Assembly (NCBI RefSeq): GCF_000315795.1
Contig: NZ_ANHY01000007.1
Span: 124,001 to 188,000 of the forward strand
DNA length: 64,000 nucleotides
Direction of reading: 5' to 3'
From: Caenispirillum salinarum AK4
GTDB lineage: Bacteria > Pseudomonadota > Alphaproteobacteria > Rhodospirillales > Rhodospirillaceae
The position numbers were made by a program, and so were the translations under genes. The notes under the pieces were generated by a model. That model was not told where the DNA came from. It searched no databases and worked only from the letters and a program-made list of their open reading frames with translations. Shown here in pieces: positions 8,810-17,924 of this stretch (positions are counted from its first letter, which is position 1; each line of letters begins with the position of its first letter).

Positions 8810-9070
8810 CCGCATGCGGATTCCTGCTTTCGAACGTGGCAGAAATCGGTGGACGTGCCCCGGAGGGAGCGCGACAGGATGGTTGGCAGCATATACGGAT
8901 TCCTGCTTTCGCAGGAATGACGGGTATTTTCCGTATCATAACAACAGTTTAATAAACCCGTCGTCCCTGCGAAAGCAGGGACCCACGCACTCCGCCAGTC
9001 GCCCATGCGACACCTTCGCCGGCAACCAGCCGATTTCTCCACAGCCTAGAAAGCGGAATCCCACATGCGG
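8810..9070. repeat. Nested imperfect palindrome, MITE- or BIME-like, about 260 bp
   Basis: The outer arms 8810-8849 (CCGCATGCGGATTCC ... AGAAATCGG) and 9030-9070 are imperfect inverted copies of each other. Inside them lie two short hairpins in opposite orientation: ATTCCTGC-TTTC-GCAGGAAT (8899-8918) and GTCCCTGC-GAAA-GCAGGGAC (8963-8982). Both are flanked by GACGGG. The segments between outer arm and hairpin also align as inverted copies, so the whole element is one large degenerate palindrome centred near 8940. There is no transposase and no clear target duplication. Confidence 0.6.
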
Positions 9071-9071
9071 C

Positions 9072-9155
9072 GCCAGACATCCTGCCGCACCTGCGACGGA
9101 GCGTCAGGCGATTTCTGTGCAGCCCCGAACGCACGGGCCCATGCGCGGCATGGAC
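9072..9155 (-). repeat. Third, degenerate copy of the palindrome arm
   Basis: Read on the minus strand it shares CAGAAATCG, GACG and GCAGGATG in the same order and similar spacing as the arm beginning at 8810. It extends the repeat array beyond the nested palindrome. Confidence 0.4.
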
Positions 9156-9308
9156 CATTCTTCCCGCTCCAACTCTAAGAAAACTGGAGGGTTCGGGAGG
9201 CTGCCCCGCCCGAGCGGGTGCGGGCGGCAGCCCGCTCGCCGGCAGGTGAACACCACCCTTCGGCAACCGCCCCGACTTCAGGCGGTGCTCTGTCGCGTCA
9301 AGAAATCC

Positions 9309-9344
9309 GAGCGGCTACGGCAGCTCGCACCGCGCAAGCCGCTC
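9309..9344 (-). terminator. Possible terminator after comEC
   Basis: Arms GAGCGGCT (9309-9316) and AGCCGCTC (9337-9344) form an 8-bp stem 25 bases past the comEC stop. On the minus strand it is followed by GGATTTCTTG, a weak T-rich tract. Confidence 0.3.
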
Positions 9345-9368
9345 GACGTCACGCGCACCCTACGCCCC

Positions 9369-11597
9369 TTAGCTTCTCTCCTCCCAGTACCGCGTGAACG
9401 GGCTCCACGGCCGGTTGCCCATCGTCTCCGCCACCGTGTCCACGCGCACCGCCGTTCCGTCCAGCCAGACCGCGTGGGCGCCTTTCTTCCACAGGTCCCA
9501 GTAGTCCACCACGGCCAGGGTGTGATCGCAGGGGCGGCGGACTGGGACGGTGGCGACGATGACGTCGGCGGCGTAGCAGTCCTCGGGCACGGCGGCCGGA
9601 TGCTGGACCAGGGCCGTCTTCAAGCCCCGCGCCTCGTAGACGCAGCCGACGCTGTCGCAGGCGAGCCTGGCCGGGCTGTCCAGCGTCAGCGGCCAGGCGC
9701 CCGTGCTGCCGCCAGCGTGGGGCCATGAGACGGCCTCTTCGGCCCCGTGCCGTTCCCGCCAGAGATCGCGGGCGAATCCGTCGCTGCGGCCGGGAGAGAG
9801 GATCAGGCCGCCCGTGGGGCCGCGCACGGCGATGAGCGTCGCTTCGTCATTGATCAGGATGTCCGGGCCCGCGCTCCACCACGCGCTTGACGCCCCGACC
9901 ACCGCCACGGCCAGCCCAAGCAGCCGCCACGGCCGACGCCACAGGCACAGCCACAGCCCGCCCAACGCCACCGCCGCCAGTCCGCCGATCGGCATGGGCG
10001 GCACATAAAGGACGCTGCCGGGCCAGGAGGCAACGGTTTCGGCCACGATCGTCACGCCGTCGAGTCCCCATCCCATCAGGGTGAAGGGCAGCCAGTCGAG
10101 CCCGAGCGGCATGAGCAGCAGACCGGCGATGGCCATGGGCATGACGATCAGGCTCACCAGCGGCATCACCGCCAGATTGGCGAAAAGGGAATACAGGGGC
10201 ACCGCGTTGAAGTGATAGGCGGCAAACGGCGCCGTCGCTAGCGATGCGATCACGGTCGAGGCCGTGATACCCAGCATGTAGAGCGCCGGCGCGCGGGTCC
10301 ACCGGCCCCGCCCCCTGCCCCGCCAGGCCGACAGCTTCGGCGCCACCAGCTCGTAGCCGGCGACCAGTGCGGTGACGGCGGCGAACGACATCTGGAAGCT
10401 CGGGCCGACCAGGCTCTCGGGTTGCGTCAGAAGGACGAAAAGCGCCGCCCATCCCAGCGTCCGCAGGGAAATGGCGGTACGGTCGACGATCACGGCCAGC
10501 AGCACGATGGCCGCCATCACGAAAGCCCGCTGGCTGGGGATGGCCGCGCCCGACAGCAGAAGGTAGAACGCCGCCGCCAGCAGCGCGATGGCGGCCGTCC
10601 ACTTCTTCACGTCATGGCGCAGGGCGATGGCGGGCACGGCGGCCAGCACCCCGCGCACGCCGACGAAGATCAACCCCGCCACCAGCGTCATGTGCAGGCC
10701 GGAGATGGACAACAGGTGCGCCAGCCCGGAGTCGCGGAAGGCCTCCAGCGTGGGCTCGGGAATCCCCGCGCGGGCGCCGGTCAGCAGGGCTGCGGCGATC
10801 TGCCCTTCCGCGCCCGGGATGACTTCGCGCACCCGGGCGGTAACGGCGCTGCGCATGTGCTCCACGGCGTCTGCGACGGCACCGCGCGGCGGCTGGGACA
10901 GGATATCGGGCGTGCTGACGGCATAGCCGACGGCGCCCAGGCGGTCGAACCACGCCATGCGTGGAAAATTGAAGGCGCCCGGCGCGCTGGGGGCCGGCGG
11001 CGGCATGAGCACGGCGTCCAGGCGCACCGTCTGCCCCGCCTCGGGCCGCGCTCCACCGGTGCGCACCGTCACCCGCAGGCTGTGCGGAAGACGGGCCGGC
11101 GACAGGCGCTCCACCGACACCGGCGCGAGCGTCACGCGAAGGGCGCCGGCCTTGTCCTCCACGCCCTCCACGACGCCGACCACCGTCACCGGCCCCAGGT
11201 CCTGTGCGAGCACCGGGGCGGCGACCATCTCGGTCCGGACCTGCGCCGCCGCAAGGCCCAAAGCCGCGGCAAGAAGCCCCAGCAGAAGCACCACCGCTCC
11301 GGGCACCCTCCGCCATGCCGCCGCCACCAAAGCGAGCAGGACTCCGGCGGTCAGGAGCCCCACCCAAAGGGGTGGTTCGACGGGAAGAAGGAAATAGAGG
11401 CCGATGCCGGCGCCCAGGCAGACGGGCAGCCACAGGATCCAGCGGTCGCGATCCGCCGAAAGATTGTTGCGGGGCGAGTGCAGGAAATCGCGCCAAGTTC
11501 TTGCAATGGCGCGGCCTTTCAGTCTATGTCCCGTGTCCTCCCCGGCGCCTTCCGGCCGCAGGGCGAACGCTTCGATGGCGTTCAAGGCATTCCCCAT
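9369..11597 (-). CDS. comEC: ComEC/Rec2-family DNA uptake channel protein
   Basis: An inner-membrane protein of 742 residues. After two N-terminal helices comes an OB-like region (about 120-220), then the competence domain with the family signature GLAHLLSISGLHMTLVAGL and a dozen or so membrane helices (PSQRAFVMA; GPSFQMSFAAV). In transformable bacteria this channel carries single-stranded DNA into the cytoplasm. The C-terminal 150 residues are soluble but lack the HxHxDH metal motif of an active metallo-beta-lactamase domain. I chose the ATG at 11597 (MGNALNAIEAF); an earlier in-frame start would run into the gltX leader. It is divergent from gltX. Whether the organism is competent cannot be told. 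Confidence 0.88.
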   Translation of the reverse strand: MGNALNAIEAFALRPEGAGEDTGHRLKGRAIARTWRDFLHSPRNNLSADRDRWILWLPVCLGAGIGLYFLLPVEPPLWVGLLTAGVLLALVAAAWRRVPGAVVLLLGLLAAALGLAAAQVRTEMVAAPVLAQDLGPVTVVGVVEGVEDKAGALRVTLAPVSVERLSPARLPHSLRVTVRTGGARPEAGQTVRLDAVLMPPPAPSAPGAFNFPRMAWFDRLGAVGYAVSTPDILSQPPRGAVADAVEHMRSAVTARVREVIPGAEGQIAAALLTGARAGIPEPTLEAFRDSGLAHLLSISGLHMTLVAGLIFVGVRGVLAAVPAIALRHDVKKWTAAIALLAAAFYLLLSGAAIPSQRAFVMAAIVLLAVIVDRTAISLRTLGWAALFVLLTQPESLVGPSFQMSFAAVTALVAGYELVAPKLSAWRGRGRGRWTRAPALYMLGITASTVIASLATAPFAAYHFNAVPLYSLFANLAVMPLVSLIVMPMAIAGLLLMPLGLDWLPFTLMGWGLDGVTIVAETVASWPGSVLYVPPMPIGGLAAVALGGLWLCLWRRPWRLLGLAVAVVGASSAWWSAGPDILINDEATLIAVRGPTGGLILSPGRSDGFARDLWRERHGAEEAVSWPHAGGSTGAWPLTLDSPARLACDSVGCVYEARGLKTALVQHPAAVPEDCYAADVIVATVPVRRPCDHTLAVVDYWDLWKKGAHAVWLDGTAVRVDTVAETMGNRPWSPFTRYWEERS

Positions 11598-11713
11598 GCT
11601 GCAAGCGCGCACGGAATATGCTAGATAGACGCGCGCTCTGCAAATCGGCTGGGCTCCCCCCGACGGGGCGGGGGCTCGCGCCACCCTGAAAGATTGGCTG
11701 ACAAGCGGATACT

Positions 11714-13132
11714 ATGACGGTCGTTACGCGATTCGCTCCGTCCCCGACGGGCTACCTTCATATCGGCGGCGCGCGCACCGCGCTGTTCAACTGGCTGTAC
11801 GCCCGCCACATGGGCGGCAAGTTCCTGTTGCGGATCGAGGATACAGATCGCGCCCGCTCTACCCAAGACGCCGTCGACAAGATTTTCGCCGGCCTGGAAT
11901 GGTTGGGCCTGGACTGGGACGAGGACCCGGTCCACCAGTTCGCCCGGGCCGAGCGCCATGCCGAGGTCGCCCGCCAGCTTCTGGCCGAGGGCAAGGCGTA
12001 CTATTGCTACGCCACCCAGGAAGAACTGGACGAGATGCGCGCCGCCCAGCGCGCCGCCGGCCAGACGGTGCGCTACGACGGCCGCTGGCGCGACCGCGAC
12101 CCGTCCGAGGCGCCCGAGGGCGTGCCGCCCGTCATCCGCCTGAAGATGCCGCAGGACGGCGAGACCCGCATCGACGATCAGGTGCAGGGCGACGTGACCG
12201 TCTCCAACGGCCAGTTGGACGACATGGTCCTGCTGCGCGGCGACGGCACGCCGACCTACATGCTGTCGGTGGTGGTGGACGACCACGACATGGGCATCAC
12301 CCACGTGATCCGCGGCGACGATCACCTGACCAACAGCTTCCGCCAGGTGCAGCTCTACAAGGCCATGGGCTGGGAGCCGCCGGTTTTCGCGCACATTCCG
12401 CTGATCCACGGCCAGGACGGTGCCAAGCTCTCCAAGCGCCACGGCGCGCTGGGCGTGGAGACCTATCGCGACATGGGCATCCTGCCCGAGGCCATGCGCA
12501 ACTATCTGCTGCGTCTGGGCTGGGGACACGGTGACGACGAGATCATCCCGACCGACCAGGCCATCGACTGGTTCGATATCGTGGACGTCGGCCGCTCGCC
12601 CTCTCGCATGGACATGGACAAGCTGTTCAACCTGAACGGCCACTACCTGCGCGAAGCCGACGACGAGCGCCTGGTGACGCTGGTGGCCGACGTCATCGTG
12701 GACAAGCACGGACTGACCGTCGACCAGCACGGGTCGGAGCTGCTGTTCCAGGCCATGAAGGACCTGAAGCCGCGCGCCAAGTCGCTGGTGGACATGGCCG
12801 ACGGCGCCGTCTTCCTGGTGCGCCCGCGCCCCCTTCCCATCGACGCCAAGGCCGAGAAGATCCTCGCCAACGGCGGCCGCGACCTGCTCGCCGATCTGCT
12901 GCCGGCCATGGACGGCCTGGAGTGGACGGCGGCCGCGCTGGAGCAGTGGGCCCGCGATACCGCGGACGCCCGCGAGCTGAAGCTTGGCAAGGTCGCCCAG
13001 CCCATAAGGGCCGCGCTCAGCGGCTCCACCGTCTCGCCGCCGATCTTCGAGGTCATGGAGATCCTGGGGCGCGACGAATCCCTGGCCCGCATCCGCGATG
13101 CCGTGGAAAACACACAGAGCAACCAAGAATAA
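11714..13132 (+). CDS. gltX: Glutamyl-tRNA synthetase
   Basis: A class I synthetase of 472 residues that charges tRNA-Glu and, in bacteria that use GatCAB, also tRNA-Gln. The ATP-binding HIGH-type motif is HIGG (16-19) and the KMSKS-type motif is KLSKR (238-242). [18 protein letters not shown] is the family signature, and the C-terminal alpha-helical anticodon domain is complete. Many alphaproteobacteria carry two GltX paralogues; which one this is cannot be decided here. gltA follows after 76 bases and may be co-transcribed or have its own promoter. Confidence 0.96.
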   Translation: MTVVTRFAPSPTGYLHIGGARTALFNWLYARHMGGKFLLRIEDTDRARSTQDAVDKIFAGLEWLGLDWDEDPVHQFARAERHAEVARQLLAEGKAYYCYATQEELDEMRAAQRAAGQTVRYDGRWRDRDPSEAPEGVPPVIRLKMPQDGETRIDDQVQGDVTVSNGQLDDMVLLRGDGTPTYMLSVVVDDHDMGITHVIRGDDHLTNSFRQVQLYKAMGWEPPVFAHIPLIHGQDGAKLSKRHGALGVETYRDMGILPEAMRNYLLRLGWGHGDDEIIPTDQAIDWFDIVDVGRSPSRMDMDKLFNLNGHYLREADDERLVTLVADVIVDKHGLTVDQHGSELLFQAMKDLKPRAKSLVDMADGAVFLVRPRPLPIDAKAEKILANGGRDLLADLLPAMDGLEWTAAALEQWARDTADARELKLGKVAQPIRAALSGSTVSPPIFEVMEILGRDESLARIRDAVENTQSNQE

Positions 13133-13208
13133 GGCCGTCACGAAGCGGTGACAGCCACGACACAAGAATGAGAGTCACAGGGAAACCGATTTTCGAACGG
13201 AGAAAAAC

Positions 13209-14519
13209 ATGACTGATGCCGGCAAGAAGAATTCGGTCACGGTAACCGATAACAAGAACGGGAAGACTTACGACTTCCCGATCATGGAAGGGTCCACCGG
13301 TCCGGATGTCGTCGACATCCGCAAGTTCTATGCCGACACCGGCATGTTCACTTACGACCCGGGCTTCACCTCCACGGGGTCGTGCGAGTCCAAGATCACC
13401 TACATCGACGGTGACAAGGGCGTCCTGCTGCACCGCGGCTATCCCATCGAGGACCTGGCCGAGAACTGCGACTTCATGGAAGTCGCCTACCTGCTGCTGA
13501 AGGGCGAGCTGCCCAATGCCCAGCAGAAGGAGAAGTTCGAGTACGACATCACGCACCACACCATGGTGCATGAGCAGCTGACCAAGTTCTATTCCGGCTT
13601 CCGCCGCGACGCCCACCCGATGGCCGTCATGTGCGGCGTCGTCGGCGCGCTGTCGGCCTTCTACCACGACTCGACCGACATCAACGACCCGCGCCACCGC
13701 ATGGTCGCCAGCTACCGCCTGATCGCCAAGATGCCGACGATCGCGGCCTGGGCCTACAAGTACTCGGTCGGCCAGCCGTTCATCTACCCGCGCAACGACC
13801 TGCGTTACGCCGAGGACTTCCTGCACCTGATGTTCGCCACCCCGTGCGAGAAGTACGAGGTGAACCCGGTGCTGTCGCGCGCCATGGACCGCATCCTGAT
13901 CCTGCATGCCGACCACGAGCAGAACGCGTCGACCTCGACCGTGCGCCTGGCGGGCTCCTCGGGCGCCAACCCGTTCGCCTGCATCGCCGCCGGCATCGCC
14001 TCGCTGTGGGGTCCGGCCCACGGCGGTGCCAACGAAGCCGTGCTGAAGATGCTGACGGAAATCGGCGACAAGAAGAACATCCCCGAGTACGTCAAGCGCG
14101 CCAAGGACAAGGACGACCCGTTCCGCCTGATGGGCTTTGGTCACCGCGTCTACAAGAACTACGACCCGCGCGCCAAGATCATGGCGAAGACCTGCCACGA
14201 GGTCCTGGCCGAGCTGGGCATGGGCAACGAGCCCCTGCTCGAGGTCGCCATGGAGCTGGAGAAGATCGCGCTCGAGGACGAGTACTTCGTCGAGAAGAAG
14301 CTCTACCCGAACGTCGACTTCTACTCGGGCATCATCTTCCGCGCCATGGGCATCCCGGTCAGCATGTTCACCTGCCTGTTCGCCCTGGCCCGCACCACGG
14401 GCTGGATCGCGCAGTGGAACGAGATGATCGAGGACCCGGCCCAGAAGATCGGCCGTCCGCGTCAGCTCTACACCGGCCACACCACCCGCGAGTTCGTGCC
14501 CATGCACAAGCGCGGCTGA
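13209..14519 (+). CDS. gltA: Citrate synthase
   Basis: The TCA-cycle entry enzyme has 436 residues and condenses acetyl-CoA with oxaloacetate. Catalytic residues match the type II (hexameric, Gram-negative) family: His271 in PAHGGAN, His312 in GFGHRVYK and Asp370 in NVDFYSG. The N-terminal domain seen in NADH-regulated forms is present. The start is preceded by CGGAGAAAAAC. It is followed by a strong terminator, so this ends the gltX-gltA unit. Confidence 0.97.
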   Translation: MTDAGKKNSVTVTDNKNGKTYDFPIMEGSTGPDVVDIRKFYADTGMFTYDPGFTSTGSCESKITYIDGDKGVLLHRGYPIEDLAENCDFMEVAYLLLKGELPNAQQKEKFEYDITHHTMVHEQLTKFYSGFRRDAHPMAVMCGVVGALSAFYHDSTDINDPRHRMVASYRLIAKMPTIAAWAYKYSVGQPFIYPRNDLRYAEDFLHLMFATPCEKYEVNPVLSRAMDRILILHADHEQNASTSTVRLAGSSGANPFACIAAGIASLWGPAHGGANEAVLKMLTEIGDKKNIPEYVKRAKDKDDPFRLMGFGHRVYKNYDPRAKIMAKTCHEVLAELGMGNEPLLEVAMELEKIALEDEYFVEKKLYPNVDFYSGIIFRAMGIPVSMFTCLFALARTTGWIAQWNEMIEDPAQKIGRPRQLYTGHTTREFVPMHKRG

Positions 14520-14558
14520 GGCCGGCCTCTCGGCCCAGGCCGAAGCTGAACACGAAAG

Positions 14559-14592
14559 CGGCGCGGGAGAACCTTCTCCCGCGCCGTTTTTC
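14559..14592 (+). terminator. Rho-independent terminator after gltA
   Basis: A 13-bp GC-rich stem (CGGCGCGGGAGAA, 14559-14571, with TTCTCCCGCGCCG, 14574-14586) with a two-base loop is followed by TTTTTC on the plus strand. Confidence 0.92.
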
Positions 14593-14633
14593 GTTATCCG
14601 CTATCTGTCGTCCGTCTTTGGGCCGGCGCCGCA

Positions 14634-15050
14634 TCAGCCCTGGCGCCATGGCAGGCCGACCGTCTTCCAGCCGCCGACGCCGCGCCTGCGGTCGGGGCCC
14701 AGCTGCCCCTCGAAGCCGTCCTGAATGTTGAAGCAGTGGTAGCCATGCCCGGCCAGCAATTCGCCCGCACGGGCGGATCGCACGCCGCTGCGGCACAGCA
14801 TGTAAAGGGCCTGCCCGGGCCGCACGCCGGCAGCGCGCACCTCCGCCAGGAAATCCGGATTGAGCCGGCCGTCGGGATAGGTCTGCCACTCCACCAGCAC
14901 GGGCTCGCGTTCCAGCCGCGTGAGGTCCGGGAGCCCCACATACGTCCACTCCGCCTGCGTGCGGACGTCGATCAGCACGGCGTCGGAATCGGCGGACAGC
15001 GCGTCCCATGCCTGCTGCGGCGTGACGTCGCCGTGATACTCACCCTGCAT
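14634..15050 (-). CDS. Rhodanese-like sulfurtransferase domain protein
   Basis: A 138-residue single-domain rhodanese. The catalytic Cys86 lies in the active-site loop CRSGVRS, and LIDVRTQAEW is the usual substrate-side motif. There is no signal peptide, so it acts in the cytoplasm, perhaps transferring sulfur between thiosulfate or persulfides and thiols; the actual substrate is unknown. It faces gltA across that gene's terminator and lies downstream of lpxB on the same strand. A palindrome lies between its start codon and lpxB and may control it. Confidence 0.9.
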   Translation of the reverse strand: MQGEYHGDVTPQQAWDALSADSDAVLIDVRTQAEWTYVGLPDLTRLEREPVLVEWQTYPDGRLNPDFLAEVRAAGVRPGQALYMLCRSGVRSARAGELLAGHGYHCFNIQDGFEGQLGPDRRRGVGGWKTVGLPWRQG

Positions 15051-15058
15051 GACACCTC

Positions 15059-15083
15059 ACAACACACACTGAGAATGTGTTGT
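15059..15083 (-). promoter_or_regulatory. Palindrome in front of the rhodanese gene (operator or leader hairpin)
   Basis: Arms ACAACACA (15059-15066) and TGTGTTGT (15076-15083) are perfect inverted repeats separated by nine bases. They sit 9-33 bases upstream of the start codon. A TTGACG overlaps the lpxB stop just upstream and could serve as the -35 of this gene. It may be a repressor site or an RNA hairpin before the ribosome site. Confidence 0.45.
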
Positions 15084-15110
15084 TCAGACTGAATTAACAG
15101 AGCATCTACG

Positions 15111-16289
15111 TCAATAGGTGCGTGACGCGCTCATCGCCTGCAGCACCACCGCCGCCGCCTTCGCCGACGGACTGCCCGCTCCGCCCTTGAATTGCTCAAG
15201 CGCCTCGGCGAACCCTTCACGCTGGCAGGCGCGCACGCTGGTGTCGTCCAGAAGCCGCGCCGTCTCGCTCGCCAATCGCTCGGCCGTGCACGCCTCCTGC
15301 AGGATTTCAGGAACCACCGGGCGGTCGAGCGTCAGGTTGACCAGATTGACGTAGCGGACAGTGGTCAAGCGGCGGAACAGCCACGCCGACAATGGCGAGA
15401 CGCGGTAGGCCACCAGATGAGGCACGCCGGCCATGGCCAGCTCCAGCGCCACGGTGCCCGATGCCGCCATGGCCCCGTCACAGGCGGCGAAGGCGTCGTA
15501 GCGGGCTCGCTGTCCGCGCACCACCGTCACCGGCACGGGCCAATCCGCGACCGCCGCCTCCACGTCCGCTGCCACGGTGGCGACCGTCGGGATGGCGACC
15601 CGCAGGCCCGGCCGGTCCGCCGCCAGCCTCTCGACGGCGCCCCGGAACTCGGGCAGCAGCCGGCTCACCTCCACCCGCCGACTGCCGGGCAGGACGCAGA
15701 GCAGCGGCGCACCGGCCGGAATGCCGTGCGCGGCGCGGAATGCATCGCCATCGCCGGCGTCGGCACCGCTCTCGATGATGGAATGCCCGACGTGGGTGCA
15801 GTCCAGGCCGTGGCGCTCGAAGTACGGCGGCTCGTTGGGCAGCAGGCACATCAGGTGGTCGACGCGCTCGGCGACCGACTTGGCCCGCTTTTCCTTCCAT
15901 GCCCAGACCATGGGCGCGACGTAATGCACCTGCGCCACCGGAAGCCCGCGCTTTCGGATCGCCTTGTGCAGGCGACCGGTGAACCCCCAGCTGTCGACCG
16001 TCACCACCACGTCGGGCTTCAGGCGCGCGATCTCGTCCGCCGTGTCGCGGACGATCCCGAGAATTCGGCGCGCCTTGGGCAGCACCTCCAGGAAGCCCAT
16101 GACGGCCAGTTCCGACAGGTCCACCAGGCTGTCGAGCCCCTGCTCCGCCATGCTCTCCCCGCCGATACCGACGAAGCGCACCTGGCCTTCGGTGGCCTCG
16201 CGCAGGGCCGCCATCAGGCGCCCGCCCAGCAGGTCGCCGGACGGCTCGCCGGTGACGATGAAGACCAGCGGCGGGCGCGCTTCGGTCAT
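15111..16289 (-). CDS. lpxB: Lipid-A-disaccharide synthase
   Basis: A peripheral inner-membrane glycosyltransferase of 392 residues that joins UDP-diacylglucosamine to lipid X. Family motifs: TGEPSGDLLGGRL at the N-terminus, VGIGGESM, APMVWAWKEKRAKSV, FERHGLDCTHVGH, LPGSRRVEV, and the nucleotide-binding SGTVALELAMAGVPHLVAYR. I chose the ATG overlapping the lpxI stop (ATGA). A longer frame upstream is lpxI in another frame. It is the last gene of the lipid A cluster. Confidence 0.96.
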   Translation of the reverse strand: MTEARPPLVFIVTGEPSGDLLGGRLMAALREATEGQVRFVGIGGESMAEQGLDSLVDLSELAVMGFLEVLPKARRILGIVRDTADEIARLKPDVVVTVDSWGFTGRLHKAIRKRGLPVAQVHYVAPMVWAWKEKRAKSVAERVDHLMCLLPNEPPYFERHGLDCTHVGHSIIESGADAGDGDAFRAAHGIPAGAPLLCVLPGSRRVEVSRLLPEFRGAVERLAADRPGLRVAIPTVATVAADVEAAVADWPVPVTVVRGQRARYDAFAACDGAMAASGTVALELAMAGVPHLVAYRVSPLSAWLFRRLTTVRYVNLVNLTLDRPVVPEILQEACTAERLASETARLLDDTSVRACQREGFAEALEQFKGGAGSPSAKAAAVVLQAMSASRTY

Positions 16290-17116
16290 GCCGCAACCTC
16301 GGGGTCGATGGCGAGAAGGAAGAGGCCGGCGGCATCGGCGGCGGCGATAGTGGCCTCCCGGTCCACCAGAAGGCTGCGGCCGGCATGGACGGCCACGCCG
16401 CGCAGGCCTGCGGCGGCTGCATTGCTGATGGTGTCGGGGCCGACGGTGGGCAGGTCGACGCGCGTTTCCTGCCCCGGCTTGCACAGCTTGACCAGCACCC
16501 CGCCGGGGCCGGGCCGCGCAAGCGCCCGACAGCGGGCGAGCAGGCGGTCCGTGCCTTCCACCGCCTCCACGCCCAGCACGATTCCCTGCTGGACGACCGC
16601 CCCCTGCCCCACGTCCAGCGCCCCGAGCGCACGGACGACCTCCACCGCGCGGGCAATGTCGGCGCGCGCGCTTTCATCGGGCGTGTGGCGGCCCAGGATG
16701 CCCGTCTCGGGGCTGAGGTCGGGCAGGACGTCGTGGACGCCGACGATGCAGAATCCCTCCGCCTCCAGCTCTCGGGTCACGGCCGACAACAGGCTGTCGT
16801 CGCCCAGCGCCTTGAAGCCGAGACGGGCGAAGAACCGCGCGGTGCGCCAGTCGGGACGCAACCCTGCGATCGTGGGCCGGTCGACGCCGCCGGCCATGAC
16901 CAGGTCGGAGACGCCGGCCTCGTGCAGCAGGCGGATGCCGGTGCCGGCCTCACCCATGCGAATCCAGGCCTGGTCCACGTCGGACCCCAGCGCCGCGGCG
17001 TCACAATGGTCCTTGAGGGCAAGAACGAAGACGGGCCGGCCGGCGTCCCGGCAGGCCCGCACAAGCCGCGCCGGCAGCGTTCCGCCGCCGGCGATGATGC
17101 CCAGCTTACGCGGCAT
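16286..17116 (-). CDS. lpxI: UDP-2,3-diacylglucosamine diphosphatase LpxI
   Basis: A 276-residue LpxI-type (DUF1009) hydrolase that makes lipid X. It replaces the LpxH phosphoesterase of Enterobacteria, as is usual in Alphaproteobacteria. The N-terminal GIIAGGGTLPARLV and the C-terminal LVKLCKPGQETRVDLPTVGP with GVAVHAGRSLLVDRE are diagnostic. I chose the ATG at 17116 (MPRKLGII). It overlaps the lpxA end by 11 bases and the lpxB start by four, so the three genes are translationally coupled. Confidence 0.94.
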   Translation of the reverse strand: MPRKLGIIAGGGTLPARLVRACRDAGRPVFVLALKDHCDAAALGSDVDQAWIRMGEAGTGIRLLHEAGVSDLVMAGGVDRPTIAGLRPDWRTARFFARLGFKALGDDSLLSAVTRELEAEGFCIVGVHDVLPDLSPETGILGRHTPDESARADIARAVEVVRALGALDVGQGAVVQQGIVLGVEAVEGTDRLLARCRALARPGPGGVLVKLCKPGQETRVDLPTVGPDTISNAAAAGLRGVAVHAGRSLLVDREATIAAADAAGLFLLAIDPEVAA

Positions 17117-17924
17117 CTCCTCCGCCCGCCGATGGCGCGGGCTGGCAGATGGCGCGGCTGCTTTCGGCTTCCATGAAGGCCACCACGTCGCGCACGGCTT
17201 CACTGTCGGGATACTGCTCGGCGACGCCGCGCAGGCGGTCGGCCATGACCTTGCCTTCGTCGTGACTGAACAGTTGCTTGTAGGCGTTGCGCAGGGCGTG
17301 AATGTCCTCTCGCGAGAACCCCCGGCGCTTCATCCCGACCAGGTTCAGCCCGTGCAGATGCGCGCGGTTGCCGAAGACCGTCCCGAAGGGAATGACGTCG
17401 TTCTCAACGCCAGAGGCACCGCCGATCATGGCGTGCTTGCCGATACGCACGAACTGGTGGATCGCCGAGCCGCCGCCGATCACCGCCGCCTCGCCGATCA
17501 CCACATGGCCACCCAGCAGCACGTTGTTCATAACGATGCTGCCGTCGCCGATGAAGCAGTCATGCGCGACGTGTGCGCCGATGGCCAGCAGCACGCTGTC
17601 GCCGATCTTCGTCAGCATGCCGCCGCCCTCGGTGCCCGGGTTGGCGGTGACGTGTTCACGAATGGTGACGTTGGCGCCGATCTCCAGTCGGCTTTCCTCG
17701 CCCTTGTACTTGAGGTCCTGCGGACGGACGCCGATGGAGGCGAAGGGATAGATGGTCGTGCCGGGGCCGACGCTGGTGCGGCCTTCCAGCACCACGTGCG
17801 ACTTCAACTCGACGTTGTCGGCGGCCTCCACCTGGGGGCCGACGACGCAGTAGGGACCGACCGTGACCGACTCCGCCAGCTTCGCGGCGGGGTCGACGAT
17901 GGCGGTGGGGTGAATGAAAGGCAT
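17106..17924 (-). CDS. lpxA: UDP-N-acetylglucosamine acyltransferase
   Basis: The first lipid A enzyme, 272 residues. The N-terminal two thirds are a left-handed beta helix of hexapeptide repeats, visible as many I/V-G-x-x-x-x units, and the C-terminus is helical. The catalytic histidine is His121 in GAHVAHDC, with His118 just before it, as in E. coli LpxA. The start at 17924 overlaps the fabZ stop (TGATG). The acyl-chain length it selects cannot be read with confidence. Confidence 0.96.
   Translation of the reverse strand: MPFIHPTAIVDPAAKLAESVTVGPYCVVGPQVEAADNVELKSHVVLEGRTSVGPGTTIYPFASIGVRPQDLKYKGEESRLEIGANVTIREHVTANPGTEGGGMLTKIGDSVLLAIGAHVAHDCFIGDGSIVMNNVLLGGHVVIGEAAVIGGGSAIHQFVRIGKHAMIGGASGVENDVIPFGTVFGNRAHLHGLNLVGMKRRGFSREDIHALRNAYKQLFSHDEGKVMADRLRGVAEQYPDSEAVRDVVAFMEAESSRAICQPAPSAGGGDAA

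Larger units (their letters stand above)
8579..9368. other. Gene-free interval between lexA and comEC, rich in palindromic repeats
   Basis: I see no convincing gene in these 790 bases. They contain a divergent CACCAAG-type repeat (8612-8636), a strong GC hairpin (8685-8709), a nested palindromic array (8810-9155), and a final hairpin close to the comEC stop (9309-9344). Short open frames here have no ribosome sites and read through the repeats. lexA and comEC converge on this interval. Confidence 0.7.

Noticed and set aside
8803-9042. Short open frames in the repeat region after lexA
   Set aside because: They run through palindromic repeats, have no ribosome sites and no recognisable domains.
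8810-9155. CRISPR array
   Set aside because: The repeated units are degenerate and inverted, not identical direct repeats with unique spacers, and no cas genes are near.
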